A stretch of DNA of 56,592 nucleotides from Allobosea sp. Root483D1 (GCF_001429505.1 NZ_LMJW01000018.1:460905-517496); one strand, 5' to 3'; numbered from the stretch's first letter, positions 26,878-35,614 are shown. The notes: a model not told the origin generated them from the sequence alone. Numbers and translations: made by a program.

Positions 26878-26925
26878 TGACAGAAGCTGTCATTGAGCCC
26901 CGGAGCTTCTGACAACTCCTGTCAG
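26878..26925. promoter_or_regulatory. Paired operator-like sites TGACA-N5-TGTCA
   Basis: TGACA-GAAGC-TGTCA (26878-26892) and CTGACA-ACTCC-TGTCAG (26909-26925) are two copies of one dyad with centres 32 bp apart, three helical turns. They lie 44-91 bp before the DUF1127 start, where a promoter is expected. The regulator is unknown. Confidence 0.6.
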
Positions 26926-26968
26926 GCTCAGGGTGTCCTGTGCCGTCTCACAACGACGGAGACAGGTC

Positions 26969-27328
26969 ATGATCAGCTTCATCATCGGATCGGCCAAGCC
27001 TGTGCTCGCAGTGGTCGGCGCGATCGGCCACTGGCTGCAGTCGCGGCGCGACTACCGCACGCTCAGCGACATGAGCGAGCGCGATCTGCGCGATCTCGGT
27101 TTGCGCGACAGCGATCTGCGCGACACGAGGGCCGCCCCATTTTTCGGAGACCCGACCGCGATCATCTCATTGCGCGTCGAGGAGCGGCGCGGCCTTGCGG
27201 GCGGGGAAAGCGCTGGGGAGGTCCGGGGTGGCCTGAGCGCCGGTGCATCGTCCCCGCTGGAGCGGAGCGTTCAACGGGCGGACAGCGCCACGAGCAGCCG
27301 GGTGGTCTTCCTCCGGGCTGCGGAGTGA
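26969..27328 (+). CDS. DUF1127 domain protein
   Basis: A 119-residue protein. The DUF1127 core is the WLQSRRDYRTLSDMSERDLRDLGL stretch near residue 28-50 (Arg-rich, aromatic start). In alphaproteobacteria, small DUF1127 proteins can bind RNA and influence phosphate and carbon metabolism. This one is longer than the usual 45-70 residues, with a low-complexity C-terminus. The ATG at 26969 has a GGAGACAGG site. Two inverted repeats lie upstream, so it is probably regulated. Confidence 0.8.
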   Translation: MISFIIGSAKPVLAVVGAIGHWLQSRRDYRTLSDMSERDLRDLGLRDSDLRDTRAAPFFGDPTAIISLRVEERRGLAGGESAGEVRGGLSAGASSPLERSVQRADSATSSRVVFLRAAE

Positions 27329-27376
27329 GCGGCAGGGGGGCAGGGTGACCGCTGACACCGGTCGACCGAAACAAGA

Positions 27377-27410
27377 AAGAGCCGGCCGCGGAAGTGGCCG
27401 ACTCTTCGAT
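27377..27410. terminator. Bidirectional terminator between DUF1127 and ComEA-like genes
   Basis: AAGAG-C-CGGCC (27377-27387) pairs with GGCCG-A-CTCTT (27396-27406) with one mismatch. T-rich sequence follows on the plus strand and after the stem on the minus strand. Confidence 0.7.
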
Positions 27411-27423
27411 TTTTGGGCAGGGA

Positions 27424-27783
27424 TCAGAAGGTGACGTGATCCTTGATGTCGGCTTCGACGTTCGAGGGCAGCACGCTGCGCTTCACCAGATCGTCGAAGT
27501 TCTTGAACTTCGCTTTGCCGCGCTCCTCGACGATCTTCTTGGAACGGGCCTCGCCGATGCCCTTGAGCTGCTCGAGCTCGCTGGCGCTGGCAGTGTTGAT
27601 GTTGACCTTCTTGGTCTGGGCCTGGGTTGTGGGCGCAGCCGGCTTCGCGGCGGGTGCAGCGGGAGTGGTCACGGGCGCGGCCGGCTTGGCCGGGGTCGTG
27701 GGCTGGGTCGCGGTCTGCGCGAGGGCCGGGCCGGCGGCGAGGGCGAGCGCAGCGAGGCCGATGGCGAAACGAGTCATGGTCAT
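27424..27783 (-). CDS. ComEA-like helix-hairpin-helix protein, exported
   Basis: A 119-residue protein. An N-terminal signal peptide (FAIGLAALALAAGPALA) and a Pro/Ala/Thr linker are followed by a helix-hairpin-helix domain (VNINTASASELEQLKGIGEA, then IVEERGKAKFKNFDDLVKR). ComEA-type proteins bind DNA in the periplasm in DNA uptake; many alphaproteobacterial copies occur with no competence locus, as here. AGGAG precedes the ATG at 27783. Confidence 0.85.
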   Translation of the reverse strand: MTMTRFAIGLAALALAAGPALAQTATQPTTPAKPAAPVTTPAAPAAKPAAPTTQAQTKKVNINTASASELEQLKGIGEARSKKIVEERGKAKFKNFDDLVKRSVLPSNVEADIKDHVTF

Positions 27784-27984
27784 GATCTCGACTCCTGTAA
27801 GTCGTGCCCGGTGGAGCTGGAGCGCGGATGCCGGGCCGTCCGCGCCGCCGCGCCGGTGGTGAACCGGGGGATCCGGTCTCGACGCGATGGCCGGACTTTC
27901 GGCCGCCGCGCCTGAACGCGATCTGAGGTGAGCGTTCAGCTGGCGTTGTGCTTTCCGCCGGGTTTTCGCCACGGTTCGTCGGCG

Positions 27985-28521
27985 CTACTTGCCGGTGAAC
28001 TGCATCATGTATTCGGAGAAGCGCCCGGCGCCGTAGATCAAGCCGAAGCCCCAGGCGAAGGACGCCGCGAAGTTCGCGATCTGGAAGGGCCAGAACGGCA
28101 TCTTCACGATGCCGGCGACGAGCGCGATCACCGCCCGGATCGGCCCGAAGAAATGGCCGATGGCGACGCCGAGCACGCCCCATTTCTCGAAGAAGTCGTG
28201 GCCGCGCTGGAGCAGGGCCGGATTGTTGCGCACGGGCCAGTGGTCGTTGACGCGCGGGCCGAGGACGAGGCCGACCCAATAGGAAATCCAGAAGCCGGAG
28301 GCGGCGCCGAGCGCCGCCGCGAGCGAGAGCGGCATGAGATTGAGGCCCGAAGCGCCGGCAACCGCGCCAAAGGCGGTGAAGAACACCGTCGCCGGCACGA
28401 GCCAGGACAGGATCGCGACGCATTCGGCGAAAGCGATGAAAAAGACGATCGGCGCGGCCCAGTACTGGTTGGCACGCATGAACGCGACGAGCTCGTGCAT
28501 CCATTGCTCAAGCGGGGGCAT
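27985..28521 (-). CDS. DedA family membrane protein
   Basis: A 178-residue DedA/VTT-fold protein of the inner membrane. The re-entrant loop motif FAECVAILSWLVPATVFF and the second half G-R-F/GPIRAVIALVAGIVKMP (GHFFGPIRAVIALVAG) are characteristic. DedA proteins act in lipid (undecaprenyl phosphate or phospholipid) transport across the membrane. It is at the shorter end of the family. Confidence 0.9.
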   Translation of the reverse strand: MPPLEQWMHELVAFMRANQYWAAPIVFFIAFAECVAILSWLVPATVFFTAFGAVAGASGLNLMPLSLAAALGAASGFWISYWVGLVLGPRVNDHWPVRNNPALLQRGHDFFEKWGVLGVAIGHFFGPIRAVIALVAGIVKMPFWPFQIANFAASFAWGFGLIYGAGRFSEYMMQFTGK

Positions 28522-28723
28522 GGGCCGGCGATTCTCCCTAAGGGCGGTGAACGATATCGGGAGCGATAGAGCAGAAGCGTCGCTTTTTCGCTACCCGGTG
28601 AGCGGACTGCGAGACCGGATGCCGCGGGCGGGTTGCCTTCGCGGATTGATTGCCTAGTGTCGCGACGAACGGAAATAAGCCGCGCGGGCCGGGACGGCGC
28701 CGACGGCAGGGGACGGGATATCC

Positions 28724-29593
28724 ATGGAGTCCAAGGTCAGCCCGCCCGGCGATGCGGGCGCGGCAGAAGAACAGCCGGCGGTCAGGCTCGCCGGCATCGA
28801 CATCACCTTCCATCTCCAGGGCGGCAGCCGCTACCAGGCGGTGAAGGGCATCGACCTTGCGGTAGCACCGGGCGAGTTCGTCTCGGTGGTCGGCCCGACG
28901 GGTTGCGGCAAGTCGACCCTGCTCAACGCCGCCGCCGGTCTGCTGACGCCGTCTGCCGGCAAGGTTGCGATCTTCGGCCAGCCGCTTTCGGGCCTGAACC
29001 GCCGCGCCGGCTATCTCTTCCAGCAGGATGCGCTGATGCCGTGGAAGACGGCGCTCGACAACGTCAAGGTCGCGCTCGAGCCGATGGGCGTCTCGGATGC
29101 GCAGGCCGACAAGCGAGCCCGCGACTGGCTCGGCCGGGTGGGCTTGCGCGCCTTCGTCGAGCGCTATCCGCATATGCTCTCCGGCGGCCAGCGCAAGCGC
29201 GTCGCGCTGGCGCAGATGCTGATCCGCGATCCCGAGATCCTGCTGATGGACGAGCCCTTCGGGCCGCTCGATGCGCAGACCCGCCAGATCATGGGCAATC
29301 TCCTGCTCGATCTCTGGAGCAGGGACCGCAAGGCACTGATCTTCGTGACGCATGACCTCGAGGAAGCGATCGCACTCTCGGACCGGGTCGTGGTGATGAC
29401 GGCAGGGCCGGCCGCTGGCATCGTCGCCGACTACCGGGTGCCGCTGCCGCGTCCGCGCGACATCGCCGAGATCAGGCTGGAGAAGGCCTTCCACGAGATC
29501 CATCGCGACATCTGGGCTTCGCTTAGGGTCGAGGTGCAGAAGGCCTATGCCATGGGCGAAGGCAAGGAACTGGTCGAGGGAGCTGCGTCATGA
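28724..29593 (+). CDS. ABC transporter ATP-binding protein (SsuB/TauB type)
   Basis: A 289-residue ATPase. Walker A is GPTGCGKST, the Q-loop is LFQQDALMPWKTALDNV, the signature is LSGGQRKRVALAQ and Walker B is LLMDEPFGPLDAQTR, all in the taurine/sulfonate/nitrate group. It powers import of a small organic or inorganic anion, or a related NMT1-type substrate; the substrate cannot be told. It overlaps the permease by ATGA. The binding-protein gene lies 3 kb downstream, behind two other genes. Confidence 0.93.
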   Translation: MESKVSPPGDAGAAEEQPAVRLAGIDITFHLQGGSRYQAVKGIDLAVAPGEFVSVVGPTGCGKSTLLNAAAGLLTPSAGKVAIFGQPLSGLNRRAGYLFQQDALMPWKTALDNVKVALEPMGVSDAQADKRARDWLGRVGLRAFVERYPHMLSGGQRKRVALAQMLIRDPEILLMDEPFGPLDAQTRQIMGNLLLDLWSRDRKALIFVTHDLEEAIALSDRVVVMTAGPAAGIVADYRVPLPRPRDIAEIRLEKAFHEIHRDIWASLRVEVQKAYAMGEGKELVEGAAS

Positions 29594-30381
29594 ACCGCGT
29601 GAAGCTCCTTGCCCTGCAAATCCTGGTCATGGTCGTGTTCCTGGCGATCTGGCACATCGTCACCACCACCAGCCTGTTCGGCGAGGTGAAGACGATCCAG
29701 TTCTTCTTCTCGACGCCCGGCGAGGTTCTGGCCCGAACCTGGAAGCAGCTCACCGGCACCGATATCTACTGGCATCTCGGCATCACCCTGACCGAGACGG
29801 TGCTCGCCTTCGTGATCGGCTCGGTCGCCGGCATCTTCTTTGGCTTCGCCTTCGCCAGGAACGCGCTGCTGGCGGCGGTGTTCGATCCCTATATCAAGGC
29901 GTCGAACGCCCTGCCGCGGGTCGTGCTGGCGCCGATCTTCGCGCTCTGGTTCGGCCTCGGCATCTGGTCGAAGGTGGCACTCGGCTTCACGCTGGTGTTT
30001 TTCATCGTCTTCTTCAACGTCTACCAGGGCGTGAAAGAGGTCTCGCCGACCGTGCTGGCCAACGCCCGCATGCTCGGCATGAACGAGCGCCAGCTCTTCC
30101 GCCATGTCTACTGGCCGTCGGCACTGACCTGGATGTTCTCGTCCCTGCACACCTCGGTCGGCTTCGCGCTGGTGGGTGCGGTCGTCGGCGAATATCTCGG
30201 CTCGTCCGCGGGACTCGGCTACAAGATCCACGAGGCCGAGAGCGTCTTCGACGTCACCGGCGTGTTCTCGGGCATGCTGATTCTGGCGATCTTCGTGATC
30301 CTGATCGATTCGATCGTGACCCTGGTCGAGAACCGGTTGTTGGTCTGGCGGCCGGGGCAGAGCAGCACGACGACGACGTAA
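29590..30381 (+). CDS. ABC transporter permease (SsuC/TauC type)
   Basis: A 263-residue inner-membrane permease with six predicted helices. The EAA loop, ARMLGMNERQLFRHVYWPSAL, is the ATPase contact. It begins within the stop codon of the ATP-binding gene. The partner binding protein is at 32562. Substrate unknown, of the sulfonate/nitrate/thiamine-precursor group. Confidence 0.92.
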   Translation: MNRVKLLALQILVMVVFLAIWHIVTTTSLFGEVKTIQFFFSTPGEVLARTWKQLTGTDIYWHLGITLTETVLAFVIGSVAGIFFGFAFARNALLAAVFDPYIKASNALPRVVLAPIFALWFGLGIWSKVALGFTLVFFIVFFNVYQGVKEVSPTVLANARMLGMNERQLFRHVYWPSALTWMFSSLHTSVGFALVGAVVGEYLGSSAGLGYKIHEAESVFDVTGVFSGMLILAIFVILIDSIVTLVENRLLVWRPGQSSTTTT

Positions 30382-30449
30382 CGTAAGCTCTGCTTGATTC
30401 CCGGCGCGAATGAGCGCCATCCTCGCCCTTCCACCGTTGAGGGGCGGTC

Positions 30450-31817
30450 ATGGAACTCGACGTCTGCGATCGTATCACGGCCGATCCGACGCGCGAGGAC
30501 ATCACCCGCGCCATCGACCAGAGCGGCGACGATCCGGGTTGGTTCATCAACCTCTCCGACGATGACGGTTATGTCGAAGCGGAGCGGGACGAGCGCGGCC
30601 GGTTCCGGCTGGCCTATCACTCGGGCAAGGCACGGTTCGACGCTGCCGAAACGGTTGACGCCGCGACCCTGAACCGGATCCTGCTCGCCTATCTCGGCGG
30701 CGACACCAGCTGGCGCGGCAAGCTGGCCTGGCAGCGCCAGGTCTCGCCGGCCAAGGCGGCAGAAGCTGCGGGCGAACCGCCGGTCTGGGCGATCGTGGCG
30801 GTGGTCGCCTCGCTCGCGCTGATCTTCGTGATCGTGGAAGTGCTGCCGGAGAGCTGGCTGGAGCAGTTGCCCTTTGCCGGCACGACCTTCGGCAACATCG
30901 CCCTGATCGCCCTGCCGGTGGTGGTGATGGTCGCTGCGATGGTGGTCAACGCGATGCTGAAGGTGCGCCGGGCCAGGAGCTGGGCCCAGGCGCCGGGGCG
31001 CGTGATCCGGTCGCATATGGCGGCGCGGCGGCCGCCCAAGGGCAACGAGATCGGGACCGTCGTCAATATCCCCGCCGTGACCTATTCGTTCTCGGTCAAA
31101 GGCGTGACTTATCAGGGCACACGGATCAGCCTCGGCGACATCAGCGGCAAATATGCCGAGGAGGCGCTGGCGCGCTATCCGGCCGGCGCGAATGTGACCG
31201 TTTTCTACGATCCGGCCGATCCCGGCGATTGCGTGCTGGAGCGCGAGGCGCCGAAGGGAGCGGTCAAGGGCTGCGGCCTTCTGCTGCTCGGGGTCGCCCT
31301 GCTGGGCGGCGGTTTACACTGGGCGGTGACGCAAGGGGCCGAGGTTCTCAAAGCCCGAATGCCGGACGCGGATGTTCCGGTGATGCTGTTCGCCGGCCTG
31401 TTCGGCCTGATGGCGCTGCTGTTCTTCGTCGGGCACCGGCGCTATCTCGCGCGCGCCAATGCCTGGCCGGTCACACAGGGGGAGATCATCTCCAGCGTCG
31501 TCGAGCAGCGGGGCTCGACCGAGAACGGCAAGACGCGCACGACCTATCTCCCCGTCGTCGAGTTCGCCTACACGGTCGGCGGCAACCGCTTGCACAGCCG
31601 GCAGGTGAAGCTTGGGCTCGAAATCTCGGGGTCGGAGAGCTTCGCGCAGGCGATCGTCACGCGCTATCCGGCCGGAGCGGCGGTCGACGTGCACTACGAT
31701 CCGCGGGACCCGTCGAATGCGGCGCTGGAAAACCCGACAGAAACCAACTGGCTCCTGCTCGGCGTCGCGCTGGCCTGCTTCGCCATCGCGCTCTATGCGA
31801 GCCGCGCCTTCCGCTAG
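30450..31817 (+). CDS. Membrane protein with two DUF3592 domains
   Basis: A 455-residue protein. Two copies of DUF3592 are visible: VNIPAVTYSFSVKGVTYQGTR then YPAGANVTVFYDPADPGDCVLE, and later YLPVVEFAYTVGGNRLHSR then YPAGAAVDVHYDPRDPSNAALE. Transmembrane helices lie between and around them. The first ~90 residues are soluble and acidic. It follows the permease by 68 bp. Its TAG overlaps the CTA of the convergent gene (31814-31817). Function unknown. Confidence 0.85.
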   Translation: MELDVCDRITADPTREDITRAIDQSGDDPGWFINLSDDDGYVEAERDERGRFRLAYHSGKARFDAAETVDAATLNRILLAYLGGDTSWRGKLAWQRQVSPAKAAEAAGEPPVWAIVAVVASLALIFVIVEVLPESWLEQLPFAGTTFGNIALIALPVVVMVAAMVVNAMLKVRRARSWAQAPGRVIRSHMAARRPPKGNEIGTVVNIPAVTYSFSVKGVTYQGTRISLGDISGKYAEEALARYPAGANVTVFYDPADPGDCVLEREAPKGAVKGCGLLLLGVALLGGGLHWAVTQGAEVLKARMPDADVPVMLFAGLFGLMALLFFVGHRRYLARANAWPVTQGEIISSVVEQRGSTENGKTRTTYLPVVEFAYTVGGNRLHSRQVKLGLEISGSESFAQAIVTRYPAGAAVDVHYDPRDPSNAALENPTETNWLLLGVALACFAIALYASRAFR

Positions 31818-32311
31818 GCGTCCCGGCCCGGCGGGGCTTCGAGCATGCGTACCAGTTCGGCATAACGCGGCATCAGTTCCTCGCGCCGTTGCATGTCGCG
31901 ATCGAACTGCGTCCGCTTGTCCGCCACGCTGCTCTCGTCCTGCGGCGCGACGGCTCCCTGGAACATCTCGTCGAGGGCATGGGCCGTGGCTCGATCGCTG
32001 AGCCAGACGAGTTCCTGCTGCAGCGCCGTATACTCGGTCATCAGTTTGAAGCGCTTTTCGACCCAGCTCGGCTCGGCCGGGTCGTCGGCACCGGCTCCTG
32101 GCGTCTGCGCAGCGGCGCTGCCCTGGGCCATGGCGGCGCGAGCCTGGTCCGACAGGTCGAGGATGACGGCGTCGTCTCGATCAGGCGTTGCCGACGTCAT
32201 GGCGGCAGGCGGAGAGCTTGCCCTGTCCGGAGCCGGCACGCCCGCTGACGGCGCGCTGTGCGGGAGTTCATAGGGGGAAGGCGCAGTCCGGGCCGCTACT
32301 GCGTCCACCAT
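31814..32311 (-). CDS. Hypothetical protein, disordered N-half and helical C-half
   Basis: A 165-residue unrecognised protein. The first ~65 residues are Ala/Pro/Asp-rich and likely disordered, with DAVILDLSDQARAA, a short motif seen in many small alphaproteobacterial proteins. The rest is a helix with heptad-like character (SWVEKRFKLMTEYTALQQEL, DKRTQFDRDMQRREELM). It is convergent to the DUF3592 gene, sharing the four bases of the stop codons, and lies inside the ABC gene set. Confidence 0.6.
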   Translation of the reverse strand: MVDAVAARTAPSPYELPHSAPSAGVPAPDRASSPPAAMTSATPDRDDAVILDLSDQARAAMAQGSAAAQTPGAGADDPAEPSWVEKRFKLMTEYTALQQELVWLSDRATAHALDEMFQGAVAPQDESSVADKRTQFDRDMQRREELMPRYAELVRMLEAPPGRDA

Positions 32312-32561
32312 GACCGTCTCCTGTTTCGTCCGTTCTGGTCGAAAGCCGTCGTCGAGGCATCGTCGGGAGGCACCGAATCCAGCCAGTGTGGAAGGCGAGC
32401 TTTAACAAGCCTTGAATCTTTCCTGTCGCTTCCGCGGCGATCGGCCCCGGCTTCGCGCTCCGCGCCATGCCTACGCTTGCCCAGCTTGCGGCAATGCGCC
32501 TATCTTCATTGCGAAATCGCGCCTTTTACGAAGCGCGTCGTCGATCAACCGGAGGAAACCC

Positions 32562-33587
32562 ATGTTTTTTACTCGTCGCGCGGCGCTGGCTGCGCTCGCC
32601 TTCACCACGGCACTCGGCGCTTCGTCTGCCTTCGCCCAGAACGCCGAGAAGCCCAAGCTGACGCTCGGCGTCGGCGGCAAGCAGCTCCTGTACTATCTCC
32701 CGCTGACGGTCGCGGAGAAGAAGGGCTTCTTCAAGGACCAGGGGCTCGACGTCGAGATCAATGATTTCGGCGGCGGCGCCAAGTCGCTGCAGGCGCTCGT
32801 CGGTGGCTCGGTCGATGTCGTCACCGGCGCTTATGAGCACACCATCCGCATGCAGGCCAAGGGCCAGGATATCCGCGCCGTGATCGAGCTCGGGCGCTTC
32901 CCGGCGATCACCATCGCGGTGCGCAAGGACCTCGCCGACAAGGTCAAGTCGGCGGCCGACTTCAAGGGGCTCAAGATCGGCGTCACCGCGCCCGGCTCCT
33001 CGACGGCGCTGACCGCGCAATACGCCATGGTCAAGGCGGGCCTCAAGGCGACGGATGCGCCGATCATCGGCGTCGGCGCGGGCGCCAGTGCGGTTGCGGC
33101 GATCAAGCAGAAGCAGGTCGATCTGATCTCGCATCTCGATCCCGTCACCTCGAAGCTGGAAGCGGACGGCGATGTCGTCTCGCTGATCGACACCCGCACC
33201 GAGGCGGGGACCAAGGCGCTGTTCGGCGGCTCGAACCCGGCGGCGGTGCTCTATCTCAAGAACGACTTCGCCGAGAAGAACCCGGTCACGACGCAGAAGC
33301 TCGTCAACGCGCTGATGAAGTCGCTGAAATGGCTTGAGACGGCCAAACCCGAGGATGTCGCCGATCTCGTCCCGCCGGAATACCATCTCGGCGACAAGCC
33401 GCTCTACCTGACCGCCGTGAAGAACTCGCAGGAGAGCTATTCGCGCACCGGCATCCCGACCGCCGACGCGATGAAGAGCATGTACGACTCGCTCAAGCTG
33501 CTCGATCCGGAGCTGACGAACTCGAACGTCGACCTCGGCAAGACCTTCATCGATTCGTTCGCCAAGAAGGCGGCGGCGGGGTCGTAG
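32562..33587 (+). CDS. ABC transporter substrate-binding protein (NMT1/SsuA type)
   Basis: A 341-residue periplasmic binding protein with a signal peptide (RRAALAALAFTTALGASSAFA, N-terminal ~26 residues). The domain starts LTLGVGGKQLLYYLPLTVAEKKGFF, with GLDVEINDFGGGAKSLQALVGGSVDVV typical of NMT1/SsuA-type proteins. It most likely serves the ATPase and permease at 28724-30381, the only such pair in view. GGAGGAAACCC precedes the ATG at 32562; the frame is open upstream but has no better start. Confidence 0.92.
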   Translation: MFFTRRAALAALAFTTALGASSAFAQNAEKPKLTLGVGGKQLLYYLPLTVAEKKGFFKDQGLDVEINDFGGGAKSLQALVGGSVDVVTGAYEHTIRMQAKGQDIRAVIELGRFPAITIAVRKDLADKVKSAADFKGLKIGVTAPGSSTALTAQYAMVKAGLKATDAPIIGVGAGASAVAAIKQKQVDLISHLDPVTSKLEADGDVVSLIDTRTEAGTKALFGGSNPAAVLYLKNDFAEKNPVTTQKLVNALMKSLKWLETAKPEDVADLVPPEYHLGDKPLYLTAVKNSQESYSRTGIPTADAMKSMYDSLKLLDPELTNSNVDLGKTFIDSFAKKAAAGS

Positions 33588-33600
33588 CCGAAACGGAAAC

Positions 33601-33623
33601 CCTTCTCCCCTCGGGGGAGAAGG
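33601..33623. repeat. Hairpin repeat CCTTCTCCCC...GGGGAGAAGG
   Basis: A perfect 10-bp stem (33601-33610 and 33614-33623) with a 3-base loop, between two convergent genes. Same kind as 42217-42242. It may serve as a terminator on both sides. Confidence 0.75.
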
Positions 33624-33631
33624 GGACAGCC

Positions 33632-34369
33632 TCAGCCCCGCGTCCCGCCGACCGAGATGAAAGCCATCAGGCAGGGCTCGGCCAACGGATTGCGCCAGCG
33701 ATGCCGTGTCCCGTTCTGCACGATGCAATCGCCCTGGCGCAGATGGACTCTTTGCCCATCGTCCAGCTCAAGCGTCATCTCGCCGCGCACCACGACCCCG
33801 TAATCGATGGTGTCCGAGGTGTGCATGCCCGGTGCACTGAGATCGAAATGGTCGCCCATGCGCGGCACCTTCTCCGACATCTCCTGCAGCGCGCTCTCGA
33901 AGGTGACGCCGGCCGGCGGCTTCCAGCCCTCGGGTCGCCGCGGCGGATAGGAGATCAGACGGAACATCGTGCCGCCGGGGCCGGGAAAGGCGACCGTTCC
34001 CGCGAGCATCGGGTCGGATTCCAGCCCGGTGAGCTTCGGCACGCCCTCGGTCCTGTAGAGCTCGTAGAAGGTCAGCCCGGGATTTGAGTCGATCTCCACC
34101 ACCTTGGGCGTGACGTCGAAGGACTTGAACACCGACTTGCCGGCCTCGTCGCGGCCGGTCAGCGCCCGTTTCGGGGGCGGCAGCTCGCTGGAATCCTTCG
34201 CTTGGACAGGGGCTGAGACGGCGGCCAGAGCGCCGCCGCCGACCATGGCGGAGAGCGCCTGGAGCAAACGCCGCCGATCGTCTTGCTCAGGCTGGGGGGA
34301 AGAAAATTCTGTGCTGCCCGCGGAGCTATTCTTGTTTCGCCGCGGCCAAAGCCAGGAAATCATGCGCAT
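33632..34369 (-). CDS. Cupin-domain protein with twin-arginine-like signal
   Basis: A 245-residue protein. The N-terminus has DDRRRLLQALSAMVGGGALAAVSAPVQA, which looks like a Tat signal (RRRLLQ) with cleavage after VQA. The C-terminal half is a single cupin: APGMHTSDTIDYGVVVRGEM, then HLRQGDCIVQNGTRHRWRNP. Metal-site His residues are in place. Substrate unknown. GGAGG lies 6 bases before the ATG at 34369. It overlaps the upstream small gene by 10 bp. Confidence 0.82.
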   Translation of the reverse strand: MRMISWLWPRRNKNSSAGSTEFSSPQPEQDDRRRLLQALSAMVGGGALAAVSAPVQAKDSSELPPPKRALTGRDEAGKSVFKSFDVTPKVVEIDSNPGLTFYELYRTEGVPKLTGLESDPMLAGTVAFPGPGGTMFRLISYPPRRPEGWKPPAGVTFESALQEMSEKVPRMGDHFDLSAPGMHTSDTIDYGVVVRGEMTLELDDGQRVHLRQGDCIVQNGTRHRWRNPLAEPCLMAFISVGGTRG

Positions 34370-34611
34370 TTGTCCCCTCCGTTGTTCGACCGCTTGTTAT
34401 GTCTGTGAGGTGATCGCTTCTTCGGTTTGATCCGTCGCGGATATAGTTTGCTGCATACTGATTTTCCCAAGAATTCGAGCGCTTGCAATTGGACATTAGA
34501 CGCGTCGCCTAGGCGGAGTTCAGCGCGGATTCTGCTAGGGATGTGCAAGTAACGGGCGATGGCTCGTTCTTCGGGCGGCGAGGCAGCGTATTCGTTCGGT
34601 CGCCGGCTCAT
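34360..34611 (-). CDS. Hypothetical small basic protein in a lower-GC stretch
   Basis: An 83-residue frame from ATG 34611: acidic-basic helical start (PPEERAIARYLHIPSRIRAEL) and a Lys/Arg/Asn-rich tail. Its codon use is more AT-rich than neighbours and the whole 34370-34700 stretch looks nearer half GC by eye. It overlaps the cupin start, which favours translation. No family recognised; could be a decayed or recently gained gene. Confidence 0.4.
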   Translation of the reverse strand: MSRRPNEYAASPPEERAIARYLHIPSRIRAELRLGDASNVQLQALEFLGKSVCSKLYPRRIKPKKRSPHRHNKRSNNGGDKCA

Positions 34612-34715
34612 TTCTGATCCGCCTAAAGTCCAATTGTTAGCGATGATCAGCGGATGAATATTTCGGAGGCGTCTGCTGGAAGGCCTTTCCAGCGGGATGG
34701 CCAAAAGGTGCTCGC

Positions 34716-35132
34716 ATGACGCCGAATGCCGCCGCCTTGTTCGCCTTCGTCATCCTGATCCTGCCGATGGGCTATCTGCTGCTGGCGGCGCCCGGCTTTC
34801 TGTTCGTGAAGCTCGACATCCTGCCGGTCGCCCGGCTCATGCGCATGATGTTCAGCGCCTATTTCCAGGTTCTGGTTATCGCTGCCGTCATCGGGACCGT
34901 GGTTTTCGCCCTGACCGAGCGCTGGGCTTTCGTTATCGGCGTCGGCGTGCTGGCCTCCACGCTGATGGTGCGCCGCTGGCTCCTGTCGCGGCTGGATAGC
35001 CAGATCGACAATTGGCCCGCCGACGTCGGTCGCCGGCTGCGCCGCCTGCACTATAGTGGCATGGCATGCAACGCGGTTCAGCTCGCCATCGTTATCGGCA
35101 GCATTCCCTACATCATGGGCTCGCCGGCCTGA
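34716..35132 (+). CDS. Hypothetical four-helix membrane protein
   Basis: A 138-residue protein with about four hydrophobic segments (AALFAFVILILPMGYLLLAA, FQVLVIAAVIGTVVFAL, FVIGVGVLASTLMV, NAVQLAIVIGSIPYIM). Arg-rich loop between helices 3 and 4. Unknown family. ATG at 34716. Confidence 0.65.
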   Translation: MTPNAAALFAFVILILPMGYLLLAAPGFLFVKLDILPVARLMRMMFSAYFQVLVIAAVIGTVVFALTERWAFVIGVGVLASTLMVRRWLLSRLDSQIDNWPADVGRRLRRLHYSGMACNAVQLAIVIGSIPYIMGSPA

Positions 35133-35206
35133 CAGTTCGGGCACCTGCGCACTGGACTTGCGGTCGCCACGGCGTGAGAGTGGTCGTTGACGCAAGGAGA
35201 GGCGCC

Positions 35207-35614
35207 ATGACCGATCGCGCTGCCGTCGAGACCTTGATCCGGGACGCTTATGCCGCCCGCCATCGCGGCGATCTCGATGCCCTGATGGGATTCATGCACT
35301 CCGATTGCAGCTATCGACTCGCGGGCGGACCGCAGGCTGCCGAAGTCTTCGCGCAGCCCGAAGGCCATGCTGCCGTGCGCGAGCAAATGGCAGGGCTGAT
35401 CGCGACCTATGCCTTCAGCGACATTGAGGAACTGGCGCTGACGGTCGATGACGACAAGGCGACGCTGCACTGGCGCGCCAATGTCGCATGCAAGCCGACC
35501 GGGCGCAGCGGCGCGTTCGAAATCATGGATGTCTTCACCATCGTCGACGGCAAGCTGAAGAGCGTCACCCAGTTCACCGACACGGCAGGGGTGGCGCGGC
35601 TGTCGAGCCCATAG
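35207..35614 (+). CDS. SnoaL/NTF2-like protein
   Basis: A 135-residue single-domain NTF2-fold protein: VETLIRDAYAARHRGDLDAL, FMHSDCSYRLAGG, and the C-terminal AFEIMDVFTIVDGKLKSVTQ. Such proteins are small isomerase- or polyketide cyclase-like enzymes or ligand-binding domains; the specific function is unknown. AAGGAGAGG lies before the ATG at 35207. Confidence 0.82.
   Translation: MTDRAAVETLIRDAYAARHRGDLDALMGFMHSDCSYRLAGGPQAAEVFAQPEGHAAVREQMAGLIATYAFSDIEELALTVDDDKATLHWRANVACKPTGRSGAFEIMDVFTIVDGKLKSVTQFTDTAGVARLSSP

Noticed and set aside
27424..28521. ComEA-like and DedA genes considered as part of a DNA-uptake locus
   Set aside because: No ComEC, pilin or other competence gene is in view; single ComEA-like proteins are common in this group.
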